DNA of 64,000 bases from Hirsutella rhossiliensis. Its lineage: Eukaryota > Ascomycota > Sordariomycetes > Hypocreales > Ophiocordycipitaceae. Both the position numbers and the translations under genes were made by a program. How positions within the stretch are numbered: the first letter of the stretch is position 1; every line of letters begins with the position of its first letter. Where the stretch lies: positions 2,108,001 to 2,172,000 of the forward strand of contig NW_025408675.1 of NCBI RefSeq assembly GCF_020360975.1, in the 5' to 3' direction. The notes beneath the pieces are model-generated. The model saw only the letters and a list, made by a program, of their open reading frames with translations, had not been told where the DNA came from and made no database searches. Shown one piece after another: positions 22,620-34,800 of the stretch.

Positions 22620-24000
22620 CCTATATTGCCGTCGATAAAGCGGAGTTTTAACTAGGATTCCTAGGCCTAGTACTCCGGGCTTATATAGGCGATATCGAAT
22701 AGGGGCGCGGGGTTAAGGCGAATAATAAGCTCGCGGCGCTTATTAATTAGCGTATAGTAGTCGGCACGCTTAACCTAGTATATCGTTAGGCGGTCGCTAA
22801 TAAAAAGGTCGGATAAAACTTACGATAGTAGACTTCTATATACCTATAGTCTTAAAGGACTTATAATAGGCCGTCTTAGCGGCGTCGAAAGCCTCGGCTA
22901 AATACTATACCGTAATAGCGAGACGGCGCTAATTAGCCTCCTTAAAAATAAGTACGCCTACGTCTAAGCTATCGTCCTTAGTATCCTTATTACCGGTCTT
23001 TAGCTTATTAAGCTTACGTAGGTACTTAACGATAGCGACTATATCGGCCCGGTTATTAGATATAAGAGTAGCGGCCTCGAAAAAGATTAGCTTATTAATC
23101 GTAATATTTAAAGTTAAGGGGAAACTTACTTAGTTATAGGTCGCGGTATATCTATAGCACTACTCGTAGCGCGTTAAGGAAACCCCTAAGAAAATATAGC
23201 TAATCGAGAGTACCTTAATAGGCTTAGGCTTAGTTATACTATACTCCTTAACGACCGTCTTAAAATAATATATATACTAGAGCTTACGAGGGATAACCCT
23301 ATAGGCCTTAACCGGGCGGGCTTTAGCCTTAGATCGGGTGCGCTTCTTCGTAGGAGCGCGACCGCCTCGTGCCGCCGCCTAAGTGCCCTTATCTCTAGCG
23401 CCGCCGTTCTTAGGTTCGTTAGTAGGAGGAGTTAGATCGCGGCCGTCTCTATTATTACCGTTATCGTTATCTTAGCCCTTATTTAGCTAGGTATCGGGAT
23501 AGTCTTAGCCCTCGTTCGGCTAGGCCTCGTCGTTAATATCGGCCTACTTATTCTAAGGAGCGGCCTAGGCGATAATCTCCTATTAGCTAGAGCCGCCCTA
23601 TTAAGACGGAGTAGCTAGGTTATCGGTACTTACCTAGGAGCGCCTAGGTACGATCTCCTCGCTAGTATTAATATCGCTAATAGGGGTAATAGACTTATAA
23701 GTTTCTAGGCCTATAGAGGTAGGCTTATCGGTAGTTAGAGTCGGGGTACTTAGCGGGGTAATAAGGGTACGACCCTCGCTAATATTAGGTCCTAGACTAG
23801 AAGTCTCTTAGGACTAGGATTCCCCTATACCTTTCTTAGCTTTCTTTACTAAGGGGGAACTAGCGTCGCTACGAGACTTCTAGGCCGATCGCTTACGCTT
23901 TAAGGGCAAACCCGCCGCTACCTACTCCTATATATAGCGTAGGAAATCGGCGTTATAGTTCTTTATCTTCTTTAGCGTAAAAGGTATTATTATTAATAAA
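22620..24000 (-). pseudogene. Antisense reading frame between pol and 3' LTR of Gypsy-1c
   Basis: Read on the minus strand from about 24000, one frame stays protein-like for some 400 codons apart from TAG/TAA stops. A basic N-terminal part (GLPLKRKRSA, VKKAKKGIG) is followed by a Ser/Thr/Pro-rich linker (ITPLSTPTLTTDKPTS) and an Asn/Asp-rich part. Then come basic GGRAPTKKRTRSKAK and a helical C-terminal region (AIVKYLRKLNKLKTGNKD, LAEAFDAAKTAYYKSFKTIG). Near 22800 the protein-like reading moves to another frame and runs to about 22630 (YYTLINKRRELIIRL, LKLRFIDGNIGYTL). I recognise no family. The same frame is kept in Gypsy-1b. Confidence 0.55.
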
Positions 24001-24368
24001 TCGTCGATAAAAAGTAATATAAAAAGGTATAAGGGATTAATAAAAAAAGGTATAAAACTCTATAGTAATTATAAGTAGAAGAGTTAAAGAAGAAAAGAAA
24101 ATAAAAGAAGTAGGAGATATATACGCACGCTCTTTATATTATAGTTACGCGGCCGATATATAGGCGATACCGTAACGGTTACTCGGCGGCAACCGCTAGT
24201 ATAATAACTATTAACGTTATAGAGCGTAGACTAACGTATACTTATATAGGCGTATACGCGCGATATATAACCGAAACTACCTCTCTTCCTAACCGAATAT
24301 ATATAGCGTAGCGAAAGTAATATATATTAAAGATATAGCCGAGACGTATATATAGGAGGGGAGATAAT

Positions 24369-24625
24369 TATAAGAGCGCTACTAGGAGGTATAGGCTAAT
24401 AAAGTACTTAGGTATATAGTACTAATATATTAGTAGGGTATCGGTAGGGAATCGTGCTTACCCCGCTCGTATATTATAGACTACTCGCTACTCCGACTAA
24501 AGAGGAAAAATCCCTCTTCTTATAAGCTTTAGTCTTATAACGAGGAGAATATAATATATATAGCGTAGTACCTCTAGCTATCTCTACTACCTAACTAATT
24601 ATACCGTAATATATATTCCCTTATA
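24369..24625 (+). repeat. Gypsy-1c 3' LTR
   Basis: 257 bp, preceded by the polypurine tract AGGAGGGGAGATAAT. Confidence 0.88.
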
Positions 24626-24630
24626 ATTAA

Positions 24631-25686
24631 TAGTAATATAAGCTATATTTCTTAGTAATATACCTTATTATTTACTAAAGCTAAGGTAAGTACTATACTA
24701 ATAAAGATAGGTCTTAATATAAAAGATAAGGAAGGAGTAAAAGATAGGGTAGTTTTAGTATTTCTAAAGGTATTTAGTATAGTAAAGGGGGCGCTTTAGT
24801 TAGTTCTTACTATATTAGTAAAGAAGAAAGGTAGTTAGAAGTAATAGATAGGTCTTATCTTTCTTTTATTTAGTTATAACTATCCTTATCTCCTTTATTA
24901 TTAAGGTCTTAATAGAGTTATAGTTTAGTTTTATTTTCCTTAATAATATTTAATAGGTAGTATAAATAGTTTTCCCTTATTCTCTTATTTTATTATTTTA
25001 TATATAGTTATAAGATATTTAAGCGTACTAATATATTAATAAGTTAGTAGCGATTTAGTAGGGATTTATTACTAATTTAATAGCGTTTCTTTATACTAAT
25101 AGGTTTCCTTACTTTACTTAGTCTTATACTTCTTTTTCTTAGTTAAGTAAGTAGTATATTCTTTAATAAGGTCTTAGCTATTCGCTATATCTTTAGTATC
25201 GACCTATTAGTTATATTTAGCTAGCTATCCTTTTTATTTAATAAGGAAAAAGGTATTACCCTTAGATCTCTTTTAGTCTTTAATCTCTTAAACTTCTTAT
25301 TTGCCTTTATTATCTTTTAAGTTTAGTATTAATAGGGTTTCGCTATCTTTATAAGTACCTTTATACTCTTTCTATAGCTCTAAGAGACTAATATAAAAAA
25401 TATTATAGAGGTATAAATACTTAAGAAGTATAAGATAATATACTTACTTTTTAATAGCTTATAGGACTTAATATAGTTTAATATACTTAGGTAAGAGTTT
25501 TCTTTTTTTATCCTTAAGGTATAAGTTTTTTATCGATAGTATTATAAGGTCTCTTACTTTTAGTATAAGTAGTTAGTACCTTAAATTATAGTATTTTACT
25601 TACGATTTAATAGCCTTTCCTTAGTATTCCTTAAGCTTCTTTTATAGCTCTTATAGCCTAGTAACTCTTACTCTTACTTTAGGTAC
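24631..25686 (-). pseudogene. Gypsy-1b pol C-terminus and integrase fragment
   Basis: Reverse complement aligns with about 21570-22630 of Gypsy-1c, including the chromodomain region. Heavily RIP-mutated. It ends at the GGTAC target site of the Gag-only element. Confidence 0.75.
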
Positions 25687-27559
25687 TATTATAGAGTAAG
25701 TAGAGGCATAGGCTTAGGTATAGTCTATTAGAAAAAGGTTAATAATCTATAAGGGGGAAAAGGAAGAAAAGTATAGGCCTAGCCTATATAAGCGCGGAGG
25801 CCGCTTATATATAGACTTAGCCTAGACCCTAGTCTAGGCCTATATAGGGTAAAAGCCCTTATATTATACCCCTACCTAGCTTTTAAAGAAGCGCGCCTCT
25901 AAATAATACCTAATACCGCGCCTAGGGGGACGGAACCCTTACGCGGACTACGTACGCCTAGTCGCGGAAAAAACGTTAGTAAATAACGTATAATACCCTC
26001 TTAAGCGAGCTTCTTAGATAGACTATATTATTAGTAGGGGCCGCGCCCTAAGAGTCGGGCTTTAGCACTTTTAGCTAAGGAGTAGAGGCACGTAGAACGG
26101 CGCGTAGCTAGCTTTAGTAAGCTTATAGTATCCCGCCCCCCCTATATCGGTATATAGTAGTAGCTCTTAGTGCCGTAACGTAAGGGATAGTACTCTAGTA
26201 TATAAGGCTCCGCTCCCTCCTATACGGGGCTATATAGGCACTCCCTTTCGCTATAGTTATATTATATTAGCGGCCTTCCTATATCTTAGCCGCCCTTTTA
26301 GTCGCTATAAGTATATGTCCCGTCCGTATAGTAGCTATTACCGTACGCGAGGGGACGCCGACGAAGCCTATAGAGGCGTTACTAAGATTACTCGTTACTA
26401 GAGTCGCTATCGTCGAACCTAACCTCCTTTCCGTCCTAGCGCGTGCGCCCCTCTATTACTTAGAGTACGTTTACCCGCGCCTCCTAGCGCGGGTACTTTA
26501 AAAACTAATAGGACTTACTACTATAGCTTATATAGCGACCCTCCTATCGCTACCTCTTTCTATCTTTAGTCCTTAAGGCGGAGATAGAGATATCTATAGT
26601 ATTACTAGCGTTATCCTCTTCTTATACTATAGAAAAAGATAAAAAAAGAAACTTATTACTATTAAGCTCGCGAAGAAGGCGGACGAGATCGGTATACGTA
26701 TCTAATAGTATAGACCTTTCGCTTAGATAGGTACGCTAATTTAAATTTAAGCTTATAATAAGGCAATTATTCTTTACCGCGTTAGGCTAGCTATATATAT
26801 TTACTCGATAAAGCACCTCTTTAAACTATATAAGGTAAGCTAGAATAGCTTTACTTTGCTTTTAACGGAGCGTTATAAGCTCTTAGCCTACCGACTTAAT
26901 TACGTTAAGTTCGCCGTAATTAATATAGAGCTTCGCGAGGAGGTCGGCTAGTCCGTTTATACTAGTACGCGTAAACGGTAAGAGATGCCTTTATAGGCGT
27001 AGGGATAGGCTCGCGTAAAGATAGTCGAATTAAGCGCGGATATCCCTTATTACGGCGCTATTAATATAGAGCTTCGCTTCTATATAAAGTAGCTATAGCT
27101 CGAGCTTTACGAAGGAGCTATCGAACTTACTAAGGTATAGTAATACCGCTCTTAGTCGTACGGAGCCCTACTATTATAAGAAGCTCTTAATTGCCTAGGC
27201 GAACTAAGTATTATATTCGCTTTAATTTTACGACTATAGGAGTATAGATATTTCGCGTATATATATACTAGCGCGGGCGGTTTAACTAAACTAGGTAATT
27301 AAACGTCGGCTTTAAAGGCAGCTAAAAATAGCTATTCTATATATAGGGATATAAAGAAGGTAAAATAAAGGGTAGATTATACTATTATAGAGTAGGTAGA
27401 GGCGTAGGCTTAGGTACGGTCTATTAAAAGAAGGTTAATAATTTACGAGGGGGAAAAGAAAGAGAAGTATAAGCCTAGCCTATATAGGCGCGGAGGCCGC
27501 TTATATATAGACTTAGCCTAGACCTTAGTCTAGGCCTATATAAGGCAAAAGCCCTTATA
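25687..27559 (-). mobile_element. Gag-only LTR retroelement, copy 1 (1873 bp)
   Basis: 177-bp LTRs at 25687-25863 and 27383-27559 and a perfect TSD GGTAC (25682-25686, 27560-27564). LTR ends are TATTATAGAG... and ...GCCCTTATA. Its 1.5-kb interior has no RT or integrase. A minus-strand frame (about 27350 to 26560) is helical and Gag-like, so the element fits the TR-GAG type of non-autonomous LTR element. Confidence 0.75.
26000..27350 (-). pseudogene. Gag-like ORF of Gag-only element, copy 1
   Basis: The minus-strand frame reads VKLELQLLYIEAKLYINSAV, FDYLYASLSLRLQRHLLPFT, LADLLAKLYINYGELNVIKS and AILAYLI then FKEVLYRVNIYS, resembling the helical retrotransposon Gag core. After it comes an acidic, Ser-rich stretch. 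Stops are TAG/TAA. No clear zinc knuckle survives. Gag assignment is by pattern only. Confidence 0.5.
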
Positions 27560-27564
27560 GGTAC

Positions 27565-27851
27565 CCCCCTTTAAATAATATTATCCTTAGTATTAATATA
27601 AAAGTTTAGTTAGTAACCTATTAACGCTTTATTAAATAATAACCTAGTTATTATATTCTTTATATTATTATATATAAATTAAGTAATATATAAGAGTAAT
27701 ACTTAGTTAGTTTATTTTAAGTTAGTAAAGTATTTTAAATAGTACTATATAGCTTAGTTTATTTATTTTATTTACTTATTAGTTTATAAGTAAAATACTA
27801 TTAATAGCTTACGTTTTACTTATAAAATAAAATAAAGATTTAACTAAAGCT
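27565..27851 (-). pseudogene. Gypsy-1b integrase fragment
   Basis: Reverse complement matches Gypsy-1c about 21295-21570 (CTTATAAGTAAAACGTAGGC order). Confidence 0.7.
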
Positions 27852-28250
27852 TATTAGAAAACGCGGTTATTAGTTATATATATTAATTATAGCGTACCTA
27901 TCGGAGCGCGTTTTACTTTTACCTACGTAGCGTAATAGTCTTCGCAATAGTTATAAGCCTAGGTAGAGGGGTTACCCCTCCGGGAACTTCCCGGTAACTA
28001 CGCACGTACTTCTTCTAGCTAGCCTAGCGCGCACTACTAGAAAGGCCCGTAGTTCGAGTCCCGCTAGCGTAATTAAGCGCGGTTTTAGTATAGGGCCTGC
28101 CTATATAAAAATTCCCGCTATAGTCTTAGATATCTAGGTATCCTAGGACGAATTAACCTAATATCCCTAAGGGGGTATATTATATATACTATATACGTTA
28201 ATTAACGCTATTGCTTATATTTAATAGGCGGCTATATCTTTTTCGTAATA
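27852..28250 (+). mobile_element. 399-bp SINE-like element with a Pol III B-box-like motif
   Basis: Inserted in the integrase region of Gypsy-1b between AAGCT (27847-27851) and AAACT (28251-28255), consistent with a 5-bp TSD with one G/A change. It contains GTTCGAGTCCC at 28052-28062, a match to the tRNA B box, with a TAGCTAGCCTAGCGCGC A-box-like stretch about 35 bp upstream. The GC-rich 5' half keeps a GAGGGGTTACCCCTC hairpin at about 27967-27981. The 3' 73 bp recurs alone at 10863-10935. No coding frame. Confidence 0.45.
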
Positions 28251-28255
28251 AAACT

Positions 28256-28749
28256 TACTTATAAATAAAGACCTTCTATCTTAAATAAAACTTTTTAAAG
28301 GTTTATATACTAATTTAACTTAGTAATAAAATAATTTTACTAGCTTTAGAGCTATTATTATCTTAAAGATAAAAAAAGAAGAAGTAATACTTAGTATATT
28401 AGTTTATAATTACTAAGATTATATTAACGTTATATTTATTATATTATACTTTAAGTAAACCTATAATAAAGTCTATTAATAATTCTTCCTATAGTTATAT
28501 AAGATATAATAACGATTATATAGTACTATAAAGGCAATACTTCTTAGATACTATACTTTAATATACTAAGTATAACTAAATATATTTATTTACGTTTTTT
28601 ATTATTTTATCTTAGTAAAAGTTCCTTATTAATAGTTCGCTAATATATTAAGAGCTAAAGTATCTTACTAATAGATTATTATAAAAGAGCTATATTAGCT
28701 CTTATTATAAAGCTACTTTTAAAGGTATTATAATATAACCCTTTTATAA
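28256..28749 (-). pseudogene. Gypsy-1b integrase fragment
   Basis: Reverse complement matches Gypsy-1c about 20810-21300 in order. Ends at the TATAA target of Gag-only copy 2. Confidence 0.7.
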
Positions 28750-30622
28750 TATTATAAAGTAGGTAGAGGCGTAAGCTTAGGTACGGTCTATTAGAAAAAG
28801 GTTAATAATCTATAAAGGGGAAAAGAAAGAAAAGTATAGGCCTAGCCTATATAGGCGCGGAGGCCGCTTATATATAGACTTAGCCTAGACCCTAGTCTAG
28901 GCCTATATAGGGCAAAAGCCCTTATATTATACCCCTACCTAGCTTTTAAAGAGGGGCGCCTTTAAATAATACCTAATACCGCGCTTAAAAGGATAGAACC
29001 CTTACGCGGACTACGTACGCTTAGTCGCGGAAAAAACGTTAGTAAATAACGTATAATACCCTCCTAAGCGAGCTTCTCGGATAGACTATATTATTAGTAA
29101 GGGCCGCGCCTTAGGAGTCGGGCATTAGTACTTTTAGCTAAGGAGTAAAGGTATATAGAATAGTATATAGCTAGCTTCGGTAAGCTTATAATATCCCGCC
29201 CCCCCTATATCGGTATATAGTAGTAGCTCCTAGTACTATAATATAAGGGACGGTACTTTAGTATATAAGGCTCCGCTCCCTCCTATATAGGGCTATATAG
29301 GCACTCCCTTTTACTATAGTTATATTATATTAGCGGCCTTCTTATATCTTAGCTACCCTTTCGGTCGCTATAGGTATACGTCTTATCTATATAGTAGCTA
29401 TTACCGTATATAAGGGGACGCCGACGAAGCCCGTAGAGGCGCTACTAAGATTACTTATTACTAGAGTCGCTATCGTTAAACCTAACCTCCTTTCTATCCT
29501 AGCGCGTACGCCCCTCTATTACTTAGAGTACGTTTACCTACGACTCTTAGCGCGGGTACTTTAAAAACTAATAGGATTTACTACCGTAGCCTATATAGCG
29601 ACCCTTCTATCGCTACCTCTTTCTATCCTTAGTCCTTAAGGCGGAGATAGAGATATCTATAGTATTACTAGCGTTATCCTCTTCTTATACTATAGAAGAA
29701 GATAAAAAAAGAAACTTATTACTACTAAGCTCGCGAAGAAAGTAGATAAGATTAATATATATATTTAGTAATATAGACCTTTCGCTTAAATAGGTATACT
29801 AATCCGAATTTAAGCTTATAATAAGGTAATTATACTTTACCGCGTTAGGCTAGCTATATATATCTACTTAATAAAGCACCTCTTTAAACCGTATAAGGTA
29901 GGCTAGAATAGCTTTACTCCGCTTTTAATAGAGCGTTATAAGCTCCTAGCCTACTAACTTAGCTATATTAGGTTCGCCGTAATTAGTATAGAGCTTTATA
30001 AGGAGGTCGGCTAGTCTATTTATACTAATACGCGTAAATAGTAAGAGATACCTTTATAGGTATAGGGATAGGCTCGCGTAAAGATAGTCGAATTAAGTAT
30101 AGATATCCCCTATTATAGCGCTATCGGTATAGAGCTTCGCTTCTATATAAAGTAGCTATAGCTCGAGCTTTATAGAGGAGCTATCGAACTTACTAAGGTA
30201 TAGTAGTACCGCTCTTAGTCGTACGGAGCCCTACTATTATAAGAGGCTCTTAATTGCCCGGGCAAACTAAGTATTACGTTCGCTTTAATTTTACGACTAT
30301 AGGAGTATAGATATTTCGCGTATATATATACCGGCGTAAGCGGTTTAACTAGACTAGGTAATTAAATATTAGCTTTAAAGGTAGCTAAAAATAGCTATTC
30401 TATATATAGGGATATAGAGAGGGTAAAATAAAGGGTAGATTATACTATTATAAAGTAGGTAAAGGTATAGGCTTAGGTGCGGTCTATTAAAAGAAGGTTA
30501 ATAATCTATAAGGGGGAAAAAGAAAAGAAGTATAGGCCTAGCTTATATAAGCGTAGAGGCCGCTTATATATAGACTTAGCCTAGACCCTAGTCTAGGCCT
30601 ATATAGGGTAAAAGCCCTTATA
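28750..30622 (-). mobile_element. Gag-only LTR retroelement, copy 2 (1873 bp)
   Basis: 177-bp LTRs at 28750-28926 and 30446-30622, perfect TSD TATAA (28745-28749, 30623-30627). Same length as copy 1 to the base and collinear throughout, but with additional TpA conversions (for example GCGCGGGC in copy 1 becomes more AT-rich here). Confidence 0.75.
29060..30410 (-). pseudogene. Gag-like ORF of Gag-only element, copy 2
   Basis: Same frame as in copy 1 with further stops; no indels seen by eye relative to copy 1. Confidence 0.45.
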
Positions 30623-30627
30623 TATAA

Positions 30628-30944
30628 TAGTAGTCTATCTAAGTATATTAATTAAGAACCCTTCTTTTTTAAGAAGTCTTTAGTCTCTTTTAGCTTACTA
30701 ATCTTTATATTAACCGACTAAGTATATTTTAGTAATTCTAGTAACGGTTTTAGAACTTTTACTATATAAACCTTTATATAGTAAGCTGCTTTTTTAGCGG
30801 TCTTCTTTAAGAGTTACTATATATAACTAGCTCTTTCTTTAGCTTAATTAGCTAATTATTTAAGTCTTACGCTTAAATTATTATAGTTTTACTATAAATA
30901 GGCTTATATATTTTCCTTATATAAAGGTACTTTACTACGCTTAT
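30628..30944 (-). pseudogene. Gypsy-1b integrase N-terminal fragment
   Basis: Reverse complement matches Gypsy-1c about 20490-20810. Ends at CTTAT (30940-30944), the TSD of Gypsy-2a; the other copy is at 58770-58774, after which Gypsy-1b resumes. Confidence 0.75.
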
Positions 30945-31101
30945 TATAAGAGTCTTTAACTATTATAGGTTATAGGCTTAAGCTATAGCCTAAGCTATAT
31001 AGTTATATATAAAAGGCCGGATCCTATATATATATATATATAGGCTAGCTATATATAAAAGAGCTTTATATAGCTTATTAATATTATCCTATAAATAGTA
31101 C

Positions 31102-31793
31102 TATAAGAATATACCCTTATATTCCTATTTTACTATTATAAAGAAATAATAGGCATAGGGAGGCTTTATAGAATAAGCTAGTAAAAAGAGGCTCTATAAT
31201 ACAGTCTAAGGGAATAACCCTTAAAAGACAAAGACCTCTACTAGATAACTATACCTTCCTCTAGGAAAAGCGGGTCAGGATAAGCCTATCCTTACAAACA
31301 AAAATATGCATAAAATGCATAAGTCAATTACGAGCAGAACGGATACCCTATTGCCTATTTCGGCCTAGCGGTTCCGAAGATATCCGCGATACGAGAATAG
31401 GTGGGGCATAGAACATTCTGGTTAAATCTACTACTTATACTAGAACCCATAGTCTTACGTCAACCATCACGCCACAATCAGACCACCTACTAAGTTAGGA
31501 AGATATACTATAGATAGAGCTTTTTAAGCACTATAGAATGTGCTAGAAAGCTGACTAATTGGTCTACTAGTAGGCGAGCAATAGTCTATAAAAGACGAAG
31601 GATTTCCCTAGGAGTAGTAGATAGAATAAGCAAGTTCGCATCTTTGCAACGCTATTCTTTTAATATATTATTCAGCCCCTTATATGCTCGTTATAAATTC
31701 CGGACGAAATCCTACCCTATACTCCTTCGACCGATCTTTCCGCTTACGTCATCGATTACCCGATTCTGCGCTTATTGCTTATACCTTCTTATA
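31102..31793 (+). repeat. Copia-A 5' LTR
   Basis: Nearly the same as 36395-37091 and the reverse complement of 62515-63211. Short ORFs inside it are not genes. Confidence 0.88.
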
Positions 31794-31806
31794 GGTTATA
31801 AGCCCG
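31794..31806 (+). other. Copia-A primer binding site (initiator tRNA-Met half type)
   Basis: GGTTATAAGCCCG lies directly after the LTR. With the A at position 7 read back as G (a TpG-to-TpA change) it would pair with the conserved GGGCTCATAACC anticodon region of fungal initiator tRNA-Met, the priming mode known for Drosophila copia and yeast Ty5. Confidence 0.55.
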
Positions 31807-31894
31807 GCTTCTCTATAAGTCGGGTAACAACTTCGAAAAATCTTCGAAATTCTAATACTAACTATACGACCCCGAATTATCTAAAATAGGCTCT

Positions 31895-34800
31895 ATGGAT
31901 AAGTTCGAATTTGCTAAACTTAAGGGTAGTTCTAACTATACCTTCTAGGCTATTCGAATATAGGCTCTTCTAGTTAGAGAGAAGCTTTCTACTGCTATAT
32001 AGTAAGAAAATTACTCGAAAATAGAAGAAGCACTTGCTTTGATTTTTCTTCGTATTAAAGATAGTCCTTTAACCTAAATAAAGCATATAACAAATGCTAA
32101 AGAGGCGTAGGATAGGTTAAAAAACCTATATAACCCTATTTCCTTTACCTCGAATTACCTACTTATAAAGGAGCTTTTTAATACTTCGGTAGAGGATTTC
32201 GAATCCCTAGAAGGCTACCTAAATAAGGTAAAAGAGGTATTCGAAGAGCAAAAAGCACGGAATATTATAATTCCGGAAGTGGTTATTATAGCTTAGATTT
32301 TAAATAGCCTTTCGGGCTCGTTTTCTAGCTATATAACTAATATAACGTAAGCTCTTCGAAATAACTCGGAAGCTTTTAATCTAGAGTCTCTCTCTAGTAG
32401 TCTTATAGACGAATTTAAGAGGACTAAGTCTCTAGAAAATCCTCCCGAGCAGGCTTTCTTTACTAAGAAGCCCTAGAAAAAGATAAAAATTATATTACAA
32501 TGCACTTACTATAAGAAGAAAGGGCATCTAGTTAAAGATTGCTACTATCTTTACCCGGAAAAGGCCCCTAAAGGCTTTTCTAAAAATTTAAAAAATTAAA
32601 AGAAAGGAATACCTTCTAAGAGGCCTAGAAAACCTTCTATAGAAGGAAATCCTATCGAATTAGACTCTTACGTCGATAAGAAGACGAAAAAACCCTCTTC
32701 TCTATATATATCGGAAGCAGAAAAAATAGAAATCGATAATTAAACGGACGAAGAACCGGAAATCGATTTTTCTATTCCTCCTCCTACCCCTAGAGGCTAT
32801 AAAAGCTCTAAAGAAGAAGCAGAGGTATATATCTCTTTAAATATCCTTAAAAAGCCGTATTTAATAATAGGCAAATAGGACCTTTAAATTCCTCTTAAAT
32901 TAAAGACCTTATATATAAGGTAAAAGAGAAGGAAATCCCTTATAAAACCTTAGAGAATGGAAATTTCTATAATTTTATATACGATACCGGTGCTACTAGG
33001 CATATAGTATCGGAAAAGAAATTCCTTATTAATTTTCGAACTATCTCTACTAAGGTTAATTAGGGAAAGGCATCCTATATAATTGTTAAAGGCTGCGGAG
33101 ATCTTCTTTTTAGATTTCTAAAAAATAAAAGGCTATTTATCTTAAGAAACTGCCTTTTTATACCCGAATTAGGGGTAAATATTATAAGCTAATCGTATTT
33201 TAAAAATACTTATGCCTTTATTAATAGCAAGGAAATTTTCCTGCTAGATAACCAGGCTAATATTATATCTAAAGGAAAACAGTAAGATAACCTTTATATC
33301 TTCTCTTTAGAAATTCCTTTCTTAAAGAAGAAGATATTCCTATATAATATTAATAATATAAGGAATAATATAAAGGACCTTAACTTTTATTTATAGTATT
33401 TAAGGCTAGGATATATAAGTCTTAAAGCCTTACTAGAAACCTTTAAAAGATATAATAAAGAAATAACTATCCTTAAGAAGGATATTATAAAAATCAAAGA
33501 ATATAAGGCTTGCATTAAAGTAAAGGCAACTAATAAGAGGAATAAATCCCTATCTAATAAGGTATATAATTACCTTAATAGAGTTGCTATTAATATTTAG
33601 GGACCTATAAAGACCCCTACTTATAATAAATACACCTCCTTTATATCCTTTTTAATATAGGATAAGATATTTAGAAATATCTTTAATAAAATCTAAGGCA
33701 GAAGCCCTAGATAAATTCTTAGAATATAAAGCCTTGGTTGAAAATACTTACGAATAGGCTTCTAAACTCCTATAAAGAAGAAGGAAAATAAATCTCTAGC
33801 CTTAAAAGACTTAGAGAAAATTAAGACCTTCGGAAGTACTATTTATTATAAAAATAAAGACCCCTTAGATAAGCTAGAGATAAGAGCTTATAAGGGTATT
33901 ATTATAGGCTATACCGAAAATGCTTATAAAATATATAACCTTTCGAAAAGAAAGGTAATAATTTCTAGAGATATTATTATCCTAGAAAATAAATTTATAG
34001 AAAATTAAAAGGAAGAAGACCTTAAGGACTTTAACTTTAATACCTTACCTTCTATAAATAAGGTCCCGGATAATTATTTATAAAGGAACCTATATATAAA
34101 GAAGGCAATAACTCTTCTTTAGAAGAAGAGGAAAATAACCTCCTATAGAGAAGGAAGATAACCTCTTATAGAGAAGGAAGATAACCCTTTATAAAAGGGA
34201 AATAATCCTCTTTTAGAAAAGGATTAAATAAGGATCTAAAAATCCGTATTAATATACCTAAGAAGCTAAACGGATTTTATAAAGACTATATCGCATACCC
34301 CGAAATAAACACTATATTAAATAGTAAAAGTAAAGAGATTATTCTATCTTTACTAGAAAACAAGGATCCTATAGAGCCTAAAACATTTAAACAAGCTATA
34401 AATAGCTTAGAAGCTATAGAATAGAAAAGAGCTATGTTTCTAGAAATAAAAGAGCTCTTAAACTAAAATACCTAGGAATTAAAGCCTCTTCCTAGCAATA
34501 GGGAGGCCCTAGGCGGCCGTTAGGTCTATAAAATAAAGCGGGATAATAATAATAATATTATTAAATATAAAGCCCGCTACGTAGTATAAGGATTTAATTA
34601 GGTCTACGGCCTAGATTATTTAAAAACCTTTTCTACGATAGTAAGACCCGAATCTATTAGAATGCTACTTATAATAGCTATTTCTAATAATTATACTCTA
34701 CTATAATACGATATAAAAAATGCCTTTATATATGCCGAAATAGATACGAATATTTATATAAAAATCCCTATAGGCTACGAAGAGCTAATACTTAAAGACT

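Larger units (their letters stand above)
16820..24625 (+). mobile_element. Gypsy-1c: complete chromodomain Gypsy (chromovirus) element, 7806 bp
   Basis: 257-bp LTRs at both ends and a perfect TSD ATTAA (16815-16819 and 24626-24630) inside Gypsy-1b. Order: LTR, gag, protease/RT/RNase H/integrase/chromodomain, a long antisense reading frame, polypurine tract AGGAGGGGAGATAAT (24354-24368), LTR. All coding frames are broken by TAG/TAA stops, mostly at Trp/Gln-like positions. It is the best template for reading the other Gypsy-1 copies. Confidence 0.85.

Noticed and set aside
28015..28075. A tRNA gene around the B-box motif
   Set aside because: No 5' half able to pair with the acceptor or anticodon stems is visible; better read as part of a SINE-like repeat.
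31644..31889. 81-codon ORF at the end of the Copia-A 5' LTR
   Set aside because: It crosses the LTR border and the primer site; the matching ORFs at 36874-37092 and 62514-62732 are also LTR sequence.
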